From Firmicutes bacterium UBA6418 (GTDB lineage Bacteria > Bacillota > Clostridia > Peptostreptococcales > Anaerovoracaceae), in assembly GCA_002439735.1 (NCBI GenBank), contig DJPG01000125.1, forward strand, positions 1 to 21,019: 21,019 nt of DNA. The letters are read 5' to 3'. Below the pieces are notes generated by a model. That model saw only the letters and a program-made list of their open reading frames with translations, did not search any database and was not told the DNA's origin. Positions 1 through 6,790 of the stretch are shown here, piece by piece. How positions within the stretch are numbered: the stretch's first letter is position 1; each line of letters starts with the position of its first letter. The position numbers and the translations under genes were made by a program.

Positions 1-2
1 AA

Positions 3-233
3 TCTGTGAATGTGACACAAAGCATGAGCAAAGCAGGCTATCCGTATGACAATGCACCGATGGAGCGATACTTCAACACATTGAAAAAGGAATGTACAAA
101 TTTTTACGAATTTGCAACGGAAGAAGCCCTTTATCAAATTGTAGAAGAATTCGCATATGTTGACTACAATCATGTACGTCCCCATAGTTACAATGGTTAT
201 CGAACACCATTCGAGACACGAAATGCAGTATAA
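3..233 (+). CDS. IS3-family transposase (OrfB), C-terminal part, cut by window edge
   Basis: This is the end of a DDE integrase-type transposase that cuts and joins insertion sequence ends. The visible 76 or so residues contain the conserved SMSKAGYPYDNAPMERYFNT stretch, in which the Glu of APMERYF is expected to be the last acidic residue of the DDE triad, followed by the typical YNHVRPH and a final Pro-Phe. The frame is open to the left edge, so the gene starts outside the window. The GTG at 6 is only the first start-like codon inside the window and is not a credible start. Whether the full element is intact cannot be seen. The family assignment is secure; the subgroup (IS150/IS3-like) is inferred from the motif style. 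Confidence 0.9.
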   Translation, partial: SVNVTQSMSKAGYPYDNAPMERYFNTLKKECTNFYEFATEEALYQIVEEFAYVDYNHVRPHSYNGYRTPFETRNAV

Positions 234-261
234 CTGATTTATGATATTTTTTTAGCCATAA

Positions 262-285
262 GTGTTACAAAAAAGCTTGACCACA
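262..285 (+). mobile_element. Probable right end of the IS3-family element
   Basis: About 30-50 bp after the transposase stop, the sequence read on the minus strand from 285 starts TGTGGTCAAGCTTTTTTG. This fits the TG...CA ends usual in IS3-family elements, whose terminal repeats lie close behind orfB. The left end is outside the window, so neither the matching inverted repeat nor a target duplication can be checked. The boundary is an inference. Confidence 0.35.
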
Positions 286-320
286 ACAAAGAAAAATAAC
301 GCCAAAGGAAGATGTTATAC

Positions 321-439
321 TGGCTGCGAAGGTATTCGATAACGGGAACGGCGTTCGAACCTTTGACTGCGAAACCCTCGCGAAAGAACCGGAAAGGGTA
401 GAAAACGCGGCGTACATGATCGTGGTGCGAGCCGTTTTT
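321..439 (+). ncRNA. Candidate small structured RNA or terminator-ended leader, unidentified
   Basis: This non-coding stretch can fold into a three-way junction. A closing helix pairs 321-328 with 428-434 (one bulged G at 326) and is directly followed by five T at 435-439, as in a Rho-independent terminator. Inside it, 329-339 pairs with 355-363 around a 2-nt bulge, and CCCT at 375-378 pairs with AGGG at 395-398. A TATACT at 316-321 resembles a -10 box, but there is no good -35 and it would start transcription inside the closing helix. No known RNA family was recognised. It could simply be the terminator of a unit disrupted by the insertion sequence. Low confidence. Confidence 0.22.
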
Positions 440-450
440 CACTGAGCTTC

Positions 451-479
451 TTGTTTTCTGCCTGTGATCGCGTTATAAT
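451..479 (+). promoter_or_regulatory. Sigma-A-type promoter for the nitroreductase gene
   Basis: TTGTTT at 451-456 and a perfect TATAAT at 474-479 are separated by 17 bp. The start codon at 558 lies about 70 bp downstream. The following leader has no obvious operator. Confidence 0.6.
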
Positions 480-557
480 CAGGATAGGCTCGGATCGAGG
501 CACCGGTGACACTGACAATGCCTCGATCGCAGCAAAAACAGAAACGGAGGTAGCAAA

Positions 558-1085
558 ATGAGTGAAGCAATCAGAGAAATGAAAACAAGAAGAAGCATCC
601 GCAAATACAAACCGGATGCAGTCCCGCAGGAACTGATCAATCAGATTATCGAAGCCGGGCTTTACGCGCCGAGCGCAAAGGGCGAGCAGGATGTGATCAT
701 TGTTCAAGTTTCGGATCGCAAGGTGCGCGATCATCTTGCGGAGATGAACCGCAGGATCGCCGGATGGGAAGACGAAGCTTTTGACCCGTTTTACGGCGCG
801 CCGGAGGTGTTGATCGTGTTGGCACGCAAAGATTGGCCGTTGCGTGTGTATGACGGCAGCCTGGCTCTCGGCAACCTCATGCTCGCGGCGCATGATCTGG
901 GGCTTGGCAGCTGCTGGATTCACAGAGCAAAAGAAGAATTTGAGAGCGAATGGGGCAGAGAGCTCTTAAAGTCCCTCGGTATTACCGAAGAGTATGAAGG
1001 GATCGGGCATTGTATTCTCGGCTACGCGGATGGGGAAGCGCCAAAGGCCGCGGAACGCAAACCGAACCGCATCTATAGGATCTGA
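558..1085 (+). CDS. Nitroreductase-family flavoprotein
   Basis: Predicted cytoplasmic FMN-dependent oxidoreductase of the nitroreductase superfamily; such enzymes use NAD(P)H to reduce nitro compounds, quinones or related substrates, and the substrate here cannot be told. The 175-residue chain starts with the family's RRSIRKYKPD motif (residues 12-21), whose Arg residues usually contact the FMN phosphate. It continues with APSAKGEQ (about 37-44) and the central GNLMLAAHDLGLGSCWIHR segment (about 105-123). The C-terminal part, IGHCILGYADGEAPK, is typical. Length is usual for short family members. The ATG at 558 follows a good ribosome binding site, ACGGAGGT, at a normal distance. It appears to be monocistronic, with a promoter at 451-479 and a weak terminator after 1197. 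Confidence 0.92.
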   Translation: MSEAIREMKTRRSIRKYKPDAVPQELINQIIEAGLYAPSAKGEQDVIIVQVSDRKVRDHLAEMNRRIAGWEDEAFDPFYGAPEVLIVLARKDWPLRVYDGSLALGNLMLAAHDLGLGSCWIHRAKEEFESEWGRELLKSLGITEEYEGIGHCILGYADGEAPKAAERKPNRIYRI

Positions 1086-1196
1086 GTGACCGCAGGTTTT
1101 CCTGAATCTGAATGATCCGCTGGCAATCTCCTCAAAACTGTGTTAATGGTGATTGGCTGTCGCCAGATATCAGAGAAAAGGAAACCGATGAGAAGG

Positions 1197-1242
1197 CTAT
1201 CGCAGGTTGACGAATTTTATCGTTGCGGCGATAGTTCTTTTT
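1197..1242 (+). terminator. Likely Rho-independent terminator after the nitroreductase
   Basis: CTATCGC (1197-1203) pairs with GCGATAG (1228-1234), with a small inner ACGA/TCGT stem, and is followed by TTCTTTTT to 1242. It lies 111 bp after the nitroreductase stop, which is rather far. Apart from this hairpin and the promoter and operator at 1325-1398, I see nothing in the 371-bp gap 1086-1456. Confidence 0.5.
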
Positions 1243-1324
1243 ATGCCTGCAAAAGATGCTGCTTTACACGATAATCGAAAAATGGGAAATTGGTGAAAAT
1301 AAGGTGAAAGCCTTGTGCGGATAC

Positions 1325-1353
1325 TTGACATCGCGAAAAAGACGTGATAGGAT
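1325..1353 (+). promoter_or_regulatory. Promoter of the marR-ABC operon
   Basis: A perfect TTGACA (1325-1330) is followed after 17 bp by TAGGAT (1348-1353). Transcription would start near 1360, about 100 bp before the marR start codon. Confidence 0.65.
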
Positions 1354-1370
1354 TTGACTGTGAAAAAACG

Positions 1371-1398
1371 TAACATTGTCAAATGATAACATTGTGAC
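1371..1398 (+). promoter_or_regulatory. Candidate MarR operator
   Basis: TAACATTGT occurs twice, at 1371-1379 and 1387-1395, 16 bp apart. The region between them forms an imperfect palindrome, TTGTCAAATGATAA, centred near 1382. It sits just after the predicted transcription start, where binding of the MarR product would block transcription. MarR-family proteins commonly bind such palindromes in their own promoters; the assignment here is inference. Confidence 0.45.
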
Positions 1399-1456
1399 AG
1401 AATTGACGAAAATCCGACAAAGCTGCGGCTGCAAGGGCAAAGATAGAGGAGAAAAC

Positions 1457-1933
1457 ATGGAGGATTTATATATGGAACTGTTTAATAGTATGAACCAGTT
1501 CCGCAGATTGCATATGAGCGATCTGATGCCAGGCAAATTAAATCAGGCGGATTTTTTTACCCTGAACTGCATTTTGGATGCGGAAGACGGCAGAATTACC
1601 ATTTCAAAGCTGGCAAGCAAATCCAGAGTGCTTCCTTCGGCGATTTCCAGGACACTGAAGGGACTGGAAGAGCAGCATTATGTGGAGCGGAACGTGGACA
1701 AGGGCGACCGGCGCAATACGTATGTGACGCTGACAGAGGCGGGGCGTGCTGTGACGGTACAAAGCCGACAGATCATGTATGACTTCGGCAGGGCAGTCAC
1801 CAACCGCCTGAACGAGAAGGATGTGAAGCAGCTGATTCATTTTTTAGATGAAATCTACCAGATCTCCAAGACAGAGATCGAAGCAAGAAAACAGCGTGAC
1901 AGAAAGGGGACAGGAAATGAGCAAAATATTTAA
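1457..1933 (+). CDS. MarR-family transcriptional regulator
   Basis: Predicted dimeric winged-helix repressor of 158 residues, first gene of an exporter operon. The MarR core is clear: a helical N-terminus, LNQADFFTLNCILDAEDGRI, then the helix-turn-helix (ISKLASKSRVLPSAISRTLKGLEEQHYVER) and the wing with the DKGDRRNTYVTLTEAG signature. The C-terminal helices would form the dimer interface. The ATG at 1457 is chosen because AGAGGAG precedes it closely; an in-frame TTG at 1376 has no ribosome binding site and falls inside the candidate operator. The 3' end overlaps the first ABC gene by 17 bp, so the two are translationally coupled. By analogy with other MarR-ABC operons, it probably represses the transporter until a toxic ligand binds. 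The ligand is unknown. Confidence 0.9.
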   Translation: MEDLYMELFNSMNQFRRLHMSDLMPGKLNQADFFTLNCILDAEDGRITISKLASKSRVLPSAISRTLKGLEEQHYVERNVDKGDRRNTYVTLTEAGRAVTVQSRQIMYDFGRAVTNRLNEKDVKQLIHFLDEIYQISKTEIEARKQRDRKGTGNEQNI

Positions 1934-4094
1934 GAATATGGCACCCTATTGGAAAACGGTGCTCGTCATCCTGGCATTGCTGCTTGTGCAGGCAATGTGC
2001 GATCTGGCACTGCCGGCTTATACATCGGACATCATTGACGTGGGCATACAAAAAAGCGGCGTGGAACATGTGGTGCCGGAAGCTGTGACCGCAGAAGAAT
2101 TTAAAGCGGTGCAGCGCGTGATGACTGAGGATGAAGCAAGCCTGTGGCAGAGCCTTTACACCCGGGATGGGGACGTCTATCGCTTGACGGAGAGTTCCAA
2201 GAGCCGACTGGACGAAATCGATGAGCAACTGGTACTGCCATTACTGCTGCGATATCAGATGCAAAACGCAGACACGACGAAATCTACAGATCCGCAGGCG
2301 ATCACTGCGATGCGCGAAAAAATGCAGAAGACCGTTGACACGATGGGAACTTCCATGGTCAAGTCGATGGGGGCTGCTTATGCGGTTGCCTGTGATCAGG
2401 CGGCAGGACTGGATGTGGATGCGATACAGACCGGTTATCTCTGGTCGACCGGATTGAAGATGGTCGGGATGGCGTTCATCATGGGACTGGCGACCGTGTT
2501 GGTCAGTTTCTTCGCCTCGCGTGTCGGCGCAGGTATTGGCAGAGACCTTCGAGACGGAGTTTTCAAACGAGTCGTTGACTTTTCCAATGCAGAAATGGAT
2601 AAGTTCTCGACCGCTTCACTAATTACCAGAAGCACCAACGATATCCAACAGATCCAGATGGTGTCTACGATGTTGCTGCGCATGGTAGCCTATGCGCCGA
2701 TCATGGGCATCGGCGGCGTGATCAAAGCCATGCAGACCGGTGCGGGCATGAGCTGGATCATCGCGTTGGCGCTGTTGGTCATCTTAGGCTATGTGCTGTT
2801 GCTGATGTCGGCATCCATGCCCAAGTTCAAGTTGATGCAGAAGCTAGTCGATCGGCTGAATCTGGTTTCCAGGGAAATCCTTACCGGTCTTGCCGTCATC
2901 CGTGCGTTTAAGCGGGAAGAAAAAGAAGAAGAGCGCTTCGATGAAGCCAATCGTGCCTTGACCAAGACCATGCTCTTTACCAACCGTGTTATGACCTTCA
3001 TGATGCCGGGCATGATGCTGATTATGAATCTGCTGACGGTTGCGATCGTATGGTTCGGCGCGCATCAGATCAATGAGGGAACCATGCAGGTCGGCGCGAT
3101 GACCGCCTTCATTACCTATGCGATGATGATTGTCATGTCCTTCCTGATGCTGACGGTGATGTCCATTATGCTCCCGCGAGCGGCCGTTGCGGCGGAACGG
3201 ATTGATGAAGTTTTGCAGACAGAACCATCGATCCGCGACCCGGAACATCCGGAAAAGCTGGACACACACAACGGCGTGCTTCGGTTTCGCCATGTGAATT
3301 TCAGATATCCGGGCGCGGAGGAAGATGTGCTGCATGATATTGATTTTGAAGCACTGCCGGGCACAACCACCGCGATCATCGGCAGTACCGGCTGCGGCAA
3401 ATCCACGCTGGTAAACCTGATTCCGCGTCTGTATGATGTGACGGATGGCAGCATTGAGATCGACGGCAAGGATATCCGCAAAATCTCCATGGAAGAGCTG
3501 CGCAGTGAGATCGGTTTCGTGCCGCAAAAAGGGGTGCTGTTCTCCGGCACCATCGCGTCGAATCTGCGCTTCGGCAAGGATGACGCAAGTATGGAGCAGA
3601 TCGAGCGCGCGGCGAAAATCGCGCAGGCGGATGATTTCATTGAAGAAAAAGAAGAAAAATATGACAGCCCGATCGCGCAAGGAGGCAGTAACGTTTCCGG
3701 CGGACAGAAACAGCGCCTGGCGATAGCCAGAGCCATCGCCAAAAACCCAAAGATCTTTATTTTTGATGACAGCTTCTCGGCACTGGATATGAAAACGGAT
3801 GCGGAGCTCCGCAAGGCACTTCGTGAGAATATCCAGGACAGTACGGTGCTGATTGTCGCGCAGCGGATCAGTACCATTCTGCATGCGGAGCAGATCCTGG
3901 TGCTGGATGACGGACGGATTGTCGGCAGAGGCACGCATGAAGAGCTGCTGGCAAGCTGCGAAGTTTATCAGCAGATCGCAAAATCACAGCTGTCCTCCAG
4001 AGAGTTGGGGATGACAGCCAGAGCCGCGAAAACCGGCAGTGGAATCATGAACCGACAAGAGCAAAACGAAAGGGAGGTGCGCGCAGATGAGTAA
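1917..4094 (+). CDS. ABC exporter half-transporter, degenerate-site subunit
   Basis: Type IV ABC exporter subunit of 725 residues: six membrane helices fused to one nucleotide-binding domain, expected to pair with the next gene's product in the inner membrane. Walker A is GSTGCGKST (489-497, Lys495) and the signature is SGGQK (594-598). Walker B ends in Asp-Asp (617-618), so the catalytic Glu is replaced by Asp. The H-loop His is replaced by Gln649. These changes mark the degenerate half of a heterodimer. Between the first and second membrane helices (about residues 45-178) there is a large extracytoplasmic insert, far longer than the usual short loop. The start at 1917 is preceded by AAGGGGAC; an upstream in-frame ATG at 1848 lies inside marR and lacks a ribosome site. 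It overlaps the next gene by 8 bp. The substrate is probably a drug or peptide, but this is unproven. Confidence 0.93.
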   Translation: MSKIFKNMAPYWKTVLVILALLLVQAMCDLALPAYTSDIIDVGIQKSGVEHVVPEAVTAEEFKAVQRVMTEDEASLWQSLYTRDGDVYRLTESSKSRLDEIDEQLVLPLLLRYQMQNADTTKSTDPQAITAMREKMQKTVDTMGTSMVKSMGAAYAVACDQAAGLDVDAIQTGYLWSTGLKMVGMAFIMGLATVLVSFFASRVGAGIGRDLRDGVFKRVVDFSNAEMDKFSTASLITRSTNDIQQIQMVSTMLLRMVAYAPIMGIGGVIKAMQTGAGMSWIIALALLVILGYVLLLMSASMPKFKLMQKLVDRLNLVSREILTGLAVIRAFKREEKEEERFDEANRALTKTMLFTNRVMTFMMPGMMLIMNLLTVAIVWFGAHQINEGTMQVGAMTAFITYAMMIVMSFLMLTVMSIMLPRAAVAAERIDEVLQTEPSIRDPEHPEKLDTHNGVLRFRHVNFRYPGAEEDVLHDIDFEALPGTTTAIIGSTGCGKSTLVNLIPRLYDVTDGSIEIDGKDIRKISMEELRSEIGFVPQKGVLFSGTIASNLRFGKDDASMEQIERAAKIAQADDFIEEKEEKYDSPIAQGGSNVSGGQKQRLAIARAIAKNPKIFIFDDSFSALDMKTDAELRKALRENIQDSTVLIVAQRISTILHAEQILVLDDGRIVGRGTHEELLASCEVYQQIAKSQLSSRELGMTARAAKTGSGIMNRQEQNEREVRADE

Positions 4095-5970
4095 ACAGCA
4101 ACAGAATTATCAGCCGGAACAGGCACACGCGTACCAGTCGCCGAGAAGAAGAGGCCCGGGCGGTCCGATGGGCGGAGCCGGCATGATACCAGGCGAAAAG
4201 CCTAAAAATCTGAAAAAATCTCTGGCAACGTTAACCCGTTATATGGGCAACTATAAATTTGGCGTTTTTGCTGTCATAATCTTTGCAGCCTGTTCGACGG
4301 TGTTCAGTGTGATCGGACCGAAGATTCTCGGTACGGCAACGACAGAACTGTACACCGGTTTGATGGCGAAGATTCAGGGTACCGGCGGGATTGACTTCGC
4401 CAAGATCGGTCAAATTCTTCTGTTTGTGCTGGGACTGTATCTGTGCAGTGCGTTGCTCAGCTTCCTGCAAGGCTGGATTATGACCGGCATTACGCAAAAA
4501 GTATGTTATCGTCTGCGGAAGGAAATTTCGCAAAAAATCAATCGCATGCCGATGAAGTATTTCGAGAGCAGAACCTACGGTGAGGTACTCTCACGGATCA
4601 CCAATGATGTCGACACCTTGGGACAGGGTCTAAACCAGAGTATCACAACCATTATTACATCCGCTGCGATGATTCTCGGTGTACTGATCATGATGCTGAG
4701 CATTTCCCCGCTGATGACACTGATCGCGGTTATTATCCTTCCGGTATCGATGAGCCTGATCACGCTGGTAACGAAAAAATCGCAGAAGTATTTCCGTGCG
4801 CAGCAGGACTATTTGGGTCATATCAATGGTCAAGTGGAAGAAGTTTATAGCGGCCACATGGTCATCAAGGCGTTTAACCGGGAAAAGGACACCATCAAAG
4901 AGTTTGAAAAGACCAATGACATTCTCTACGATTCCGCATGGAAGTCACAATTCCTCTCCGGTATGATGCACCCAATCATGATGTTTGTTGGGAATTTGGG
5001 TTATGCTTGCGTAGCATTGTCCGGTGGTCTGCTGGCAATTCGCGGCGTGATTACGGTCGGCGAGATTCAGGCGTTCATCCAATATGTAAAAAACTTTACA
5101 CAACCGATCCAGCAGATCGCGCAGGTGATCAATCTGGTGCAATCCATGTCCGCGGCTTCGGAGCGTGTCTTTGAATTCCTGAATGAAGAGGAGGAACAGC
5201 AGCTGTTGGAGCATCCTGCTGATATTACGAAAATTACCGGAGAGGTTACGTTCGATCATGTGCGTTTTGGCTACGATCCGGATCAAATTATCATCAAGGA
5301 TTTCAGCGCACATGTCCTGCCGGGACAAAAAATTGCGATCGTTGGACCGACCGGTGCCGGCAAGACAACTATAGTCAAGCTTCTGATGCGCTTTTATGAT
5401 GTAGACAGCGGACAGATACTCCTGGATCGTACCAACATTAAGGATTTTAATCGCAGAGATCTGCGTGACGCATTCGGTATGGTACTGCAGGATACCTGGC
5501 TGTTTCAGGGCAGCATTATGGAGAACATTCGCTACGGCAGACTGGACGCAACCGATGAGGAAGTCATGGCGGCGGCAAAAGCGGCCAGAGCTGACCATTT
5601 TATCAAGACGCTGCCGGGTGGCTATCAGATGGAACTGAATGAGGACGCAAGCAATGTATCGCAGGGTCAAAAGCAGCTTCTGACAATTGCCAGAGCCATT
5701 TTAGCGGATAACAAGATCCTGATCCTTGATGAGGCAACCTCTTCGGTTGATACCAGAACGGAAGTGGAAATTCAGAAGGCAATGGACAACCTGATGCAGG
5801 GCAGAACCAGTTTTGTCATTGCGCATCGGCTTTCAACCATCCGGAACGCGGACTTGATCCTGGTTATGAAAGACGGCGATATCATCGAACAGGGTAACCA
5901 CGCGCAATTGCTGGCAGCGGGTGGGTTCTATGCAAATCTGTACAATTCCCAGTTTGAAGAGACAGAGTAA
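4087..5970 (+). CDS. ABC exporter half-transporter, catalytic-site subunit
   Basis: Second half of the heterodimeric type IV exporter, 627 residues. The N-terminus is an unusual Gly/Pro/Arg-rich cytoplasmic tail (about 17-40) before six membrane helices. The nucleotide-binding domain has canonical Walker A GPTGAGKTT (420-428, Lys426), Walker B ILILDE with catalytic Glu549, and H-loop His580. Its signature is VSQGQ (524-528) instead of SGGQ. This is the exact complement of the partner: one good ATP site would form from this subunit's Walker motifs plus the partner's SGGQ, and one degenerate site from the reverse, as in TM287/288-type exporters. The start lies within the end of the preceding gene (ATGAGTAA) behind GGGAGGTG. 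No terminator is visible before the TetR gene 68 bp downstream. Confidence 0.94.
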   Translation: MSKQQQNYQPEQAHAYQSPRRRGPGGPMGGAGMIPGEKPKNLKKSLATLTRYMGNYKFGVFAVIIFAACSTVFSVIGPKILGTATTELYTGLMAKIQGTGGIDFAKIGQILLFVLGLYLCSALLSFLQGWIMTGITQKVCYRLRKEISQKINRMPMKYFESRTYGEVLSRITNDVDTLGQGLNQSITTIITSAAMILGVLIMMLSISPLMTLIAVIILPVSMSLITLVTKKSQKYFRAQQDYLGHINGQVEEVYSGHMVIKAFNREKDTIKEFEKTNDILYDSAWKSQFLSGMMHPIMMFVGNLGYACVALSGGLLAIRGVITVGEIQAFIQYVKNFTQPIQQIAQVINLVQSMSAASERVFEFLNEEEEQQLLEHPADITKITGEVTFDHVRFGYDPDQIIIKDFSAHVLPGQKIAIVGPTGAGKTTIVKLLMRFYDVDSGQILLDRTNIKDFNRRDLRDAFGMVLQDTWLFQGSIMENIRYGRLDATDEEVMAAAKAARADHFIKTLPGGYQMELNEDASNVSQGQKQLLTIARAILADNKILILDEATSSVDTRTEVEIQKAMDNLMQGRTSFVIAHRLSTIRNADLILVMKDGDIIEQGNHAQLLAAGGFYANLYNSQFEETE

Positions 5971-6038
5971 GAAAAACAGGATAACAAGACGCTGAAGACC
6001 ACCGAAAGACGAGGCTATGGATCGATAGGAGAATCATC

Positions 6039-6626
6039 ATGTCAAAAACAACCAAGCGGGCATTGGAGGCTTCGCTCAAAAATCTTCTGACGAAAAAATC
6101 CCTGGACAAGATCACCATCAACGATATCGCAGAAGACTGCGGGATCAGCCGGATGACCTTTTACTACCATTTTAAGGATATCTATGACCTGATTGAGTGG
6201 TCCTGCATGGAGGAGGCGTCACGGGTGATTGAGGGCAACAAGACCTATGAAACCTGGCAGGAGGGCTTTTTGCGTATTTTCGAGGCGGTTCTCGCGAACA
6301 AACCGTTTGTGATGAATGTCTATCACTCGGTCAGCCGGGAGCAGATTGAACAGTTCCTCTACAAGGTCACCAATCAATTTTTAATTTCGGTTGTGGAGGA
6401 AAAAGCAACCGGGATGCAGGTGCGGGCGGAAGACAAGGCGTTCATCGCGGATTTTTACAAGTATGCGTTCGTGGGTCTGATGCTGGAATGGATCCGCAAG
6501 GGCATGAAGGAAGATCCGCATCGGATTATTCGGAATCTGAGCCTTTTGGTACAGGGGAGCATCAGTTCCGCACTGGAACGCTACCGGACGGATCGATCAG
6601 GTTCAACCGAGGAATTTTCCCGGTAA
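6039..6626 (+). CDS. TetR/AcrR-family regulator, DhaS-like
   Basis: Predicted DNA-binding regulator of 195 residues. The N-terminal TetR helix-turn-helix is clear: ALEASLKNLLTKKSLDKITI, then NDIAEDCGISRMTFYYHFKD (about 27-46). The C-terminal ligand domain has the spacing of the TetR_C_8 group, which includes the dihydroxyacetone kinase regulator DhaS, and contains the group's AFVGLMLEWIRKGM segment. AGGAGA stands just before the ATG. It could be read through from the ABC operon, since no terminator or clear promoter lies in the 68-bp gap. It could instead control the following ohyA gene, whose leader carries a palindrome. Neither target is proven, and no dha genes are nearby. Confidence 0.85.
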   Translation: MSKTTKRALEASLKNLLTKKSLDKITINDIAEDCGISRMTFYYHFKDIYDLIEWSCMEEASRVIEGNKTYETWQEGFLRIFEAVLANKPFVMNVYHSVSREQIEQFLYKVTNQFLISVVEEKATGMQVRAEDKAFIADFYKYAFVGLMLEWIRKGMKEDPHRIIRNLSLLVQGSISSALERYRTDRSGSTEEFSR

Positions 6627-6641
6627 AAAATATACAAACAG

Positions 6642-6678
6642 GCTGGTTTGATAAAATTTTTATCAAACCGGCTTTTTT
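6642..6678 (+). terminator. Strong Rho-independent terminator after the TetR gene
   Basis: GCTGGTTTGATAAAA (6642-6656) pairs almost perfectly with TTTTATCAAACCGGC (6658-6672), followed by six T at 6673-6678. It closes the marR-ABC-tetR unit and separates it from ohyA. Confidence 0.92.
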
Positions 6679-6683
6679 GTTTA

Positions 6684-6713
6684 TTGTTTTTTGTTTTACG
6701 CAAAGACTATAAT
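6684..6713 (+). promoter_or_regulatory. Promoter of ohyA
   Basis: TTGTTT at 6684-6689 and a perfect TATAAT at 6708-6713, 18 bp apart, lie just after the terminator and about 80 bp before the ohyA start. Confidence 0.55.
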
Positions 6714-6740
6714 AAGGCTAACAAAAGAAAAACGGCCGGG

Positions 6741-6754
6741 TCTTGCGGGCAAGA
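6741..6754 (+). promoter_or_regulatory. Palindrome in the ohyA leader, possible TetR operator
   Basis: TCTTGC-GG-GCAAGA is a perfect inverted repeat about 20-35 bp after the predicted transcription start of ohyA. Position and form suit a TetR-family operator, and a TetR gene lies immediately upstream. It could also be a short RNA hairpin. Inference only. Confidence 0.35.
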
Positions 6755-6790
6755 GGCTCGGATCGGGTCAAGAAGAAAGGGGAAATCAAG

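Noticed and set aside
345..372. tRNA-like GTTCGAAC loop sequence
   Set aside because: There is no acceptor stem, D arm or anticodon arm around it.
312..401. Possible 29-residue peptide (MLYWLRRY...)
   Set aside because: The AGGA lies too close to the ATG, and the region is better explained by RNA secondary structure.
1188..1274. Possible 28-residue Cys-rich peptide (MRRLSQVDEF...)
   Set aside because: It has only a weak ribosome site and overlaps the terminator hairpin; the cysteines alone do not justify a gene.
1376..1456. N-terminal extension of marR from a TTG at 1376
   Set aside because: No ribosome site precedes it and it overlaps the candidate operator; the ATG at 1457 has AGAGGAG.
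2844..3938. Long minus-strand open frames opposite the first ABC gene
   Set aside because: They are shadows of strongly supported coding sequence, rich in His/Arg/Cys and without ribosome sites.
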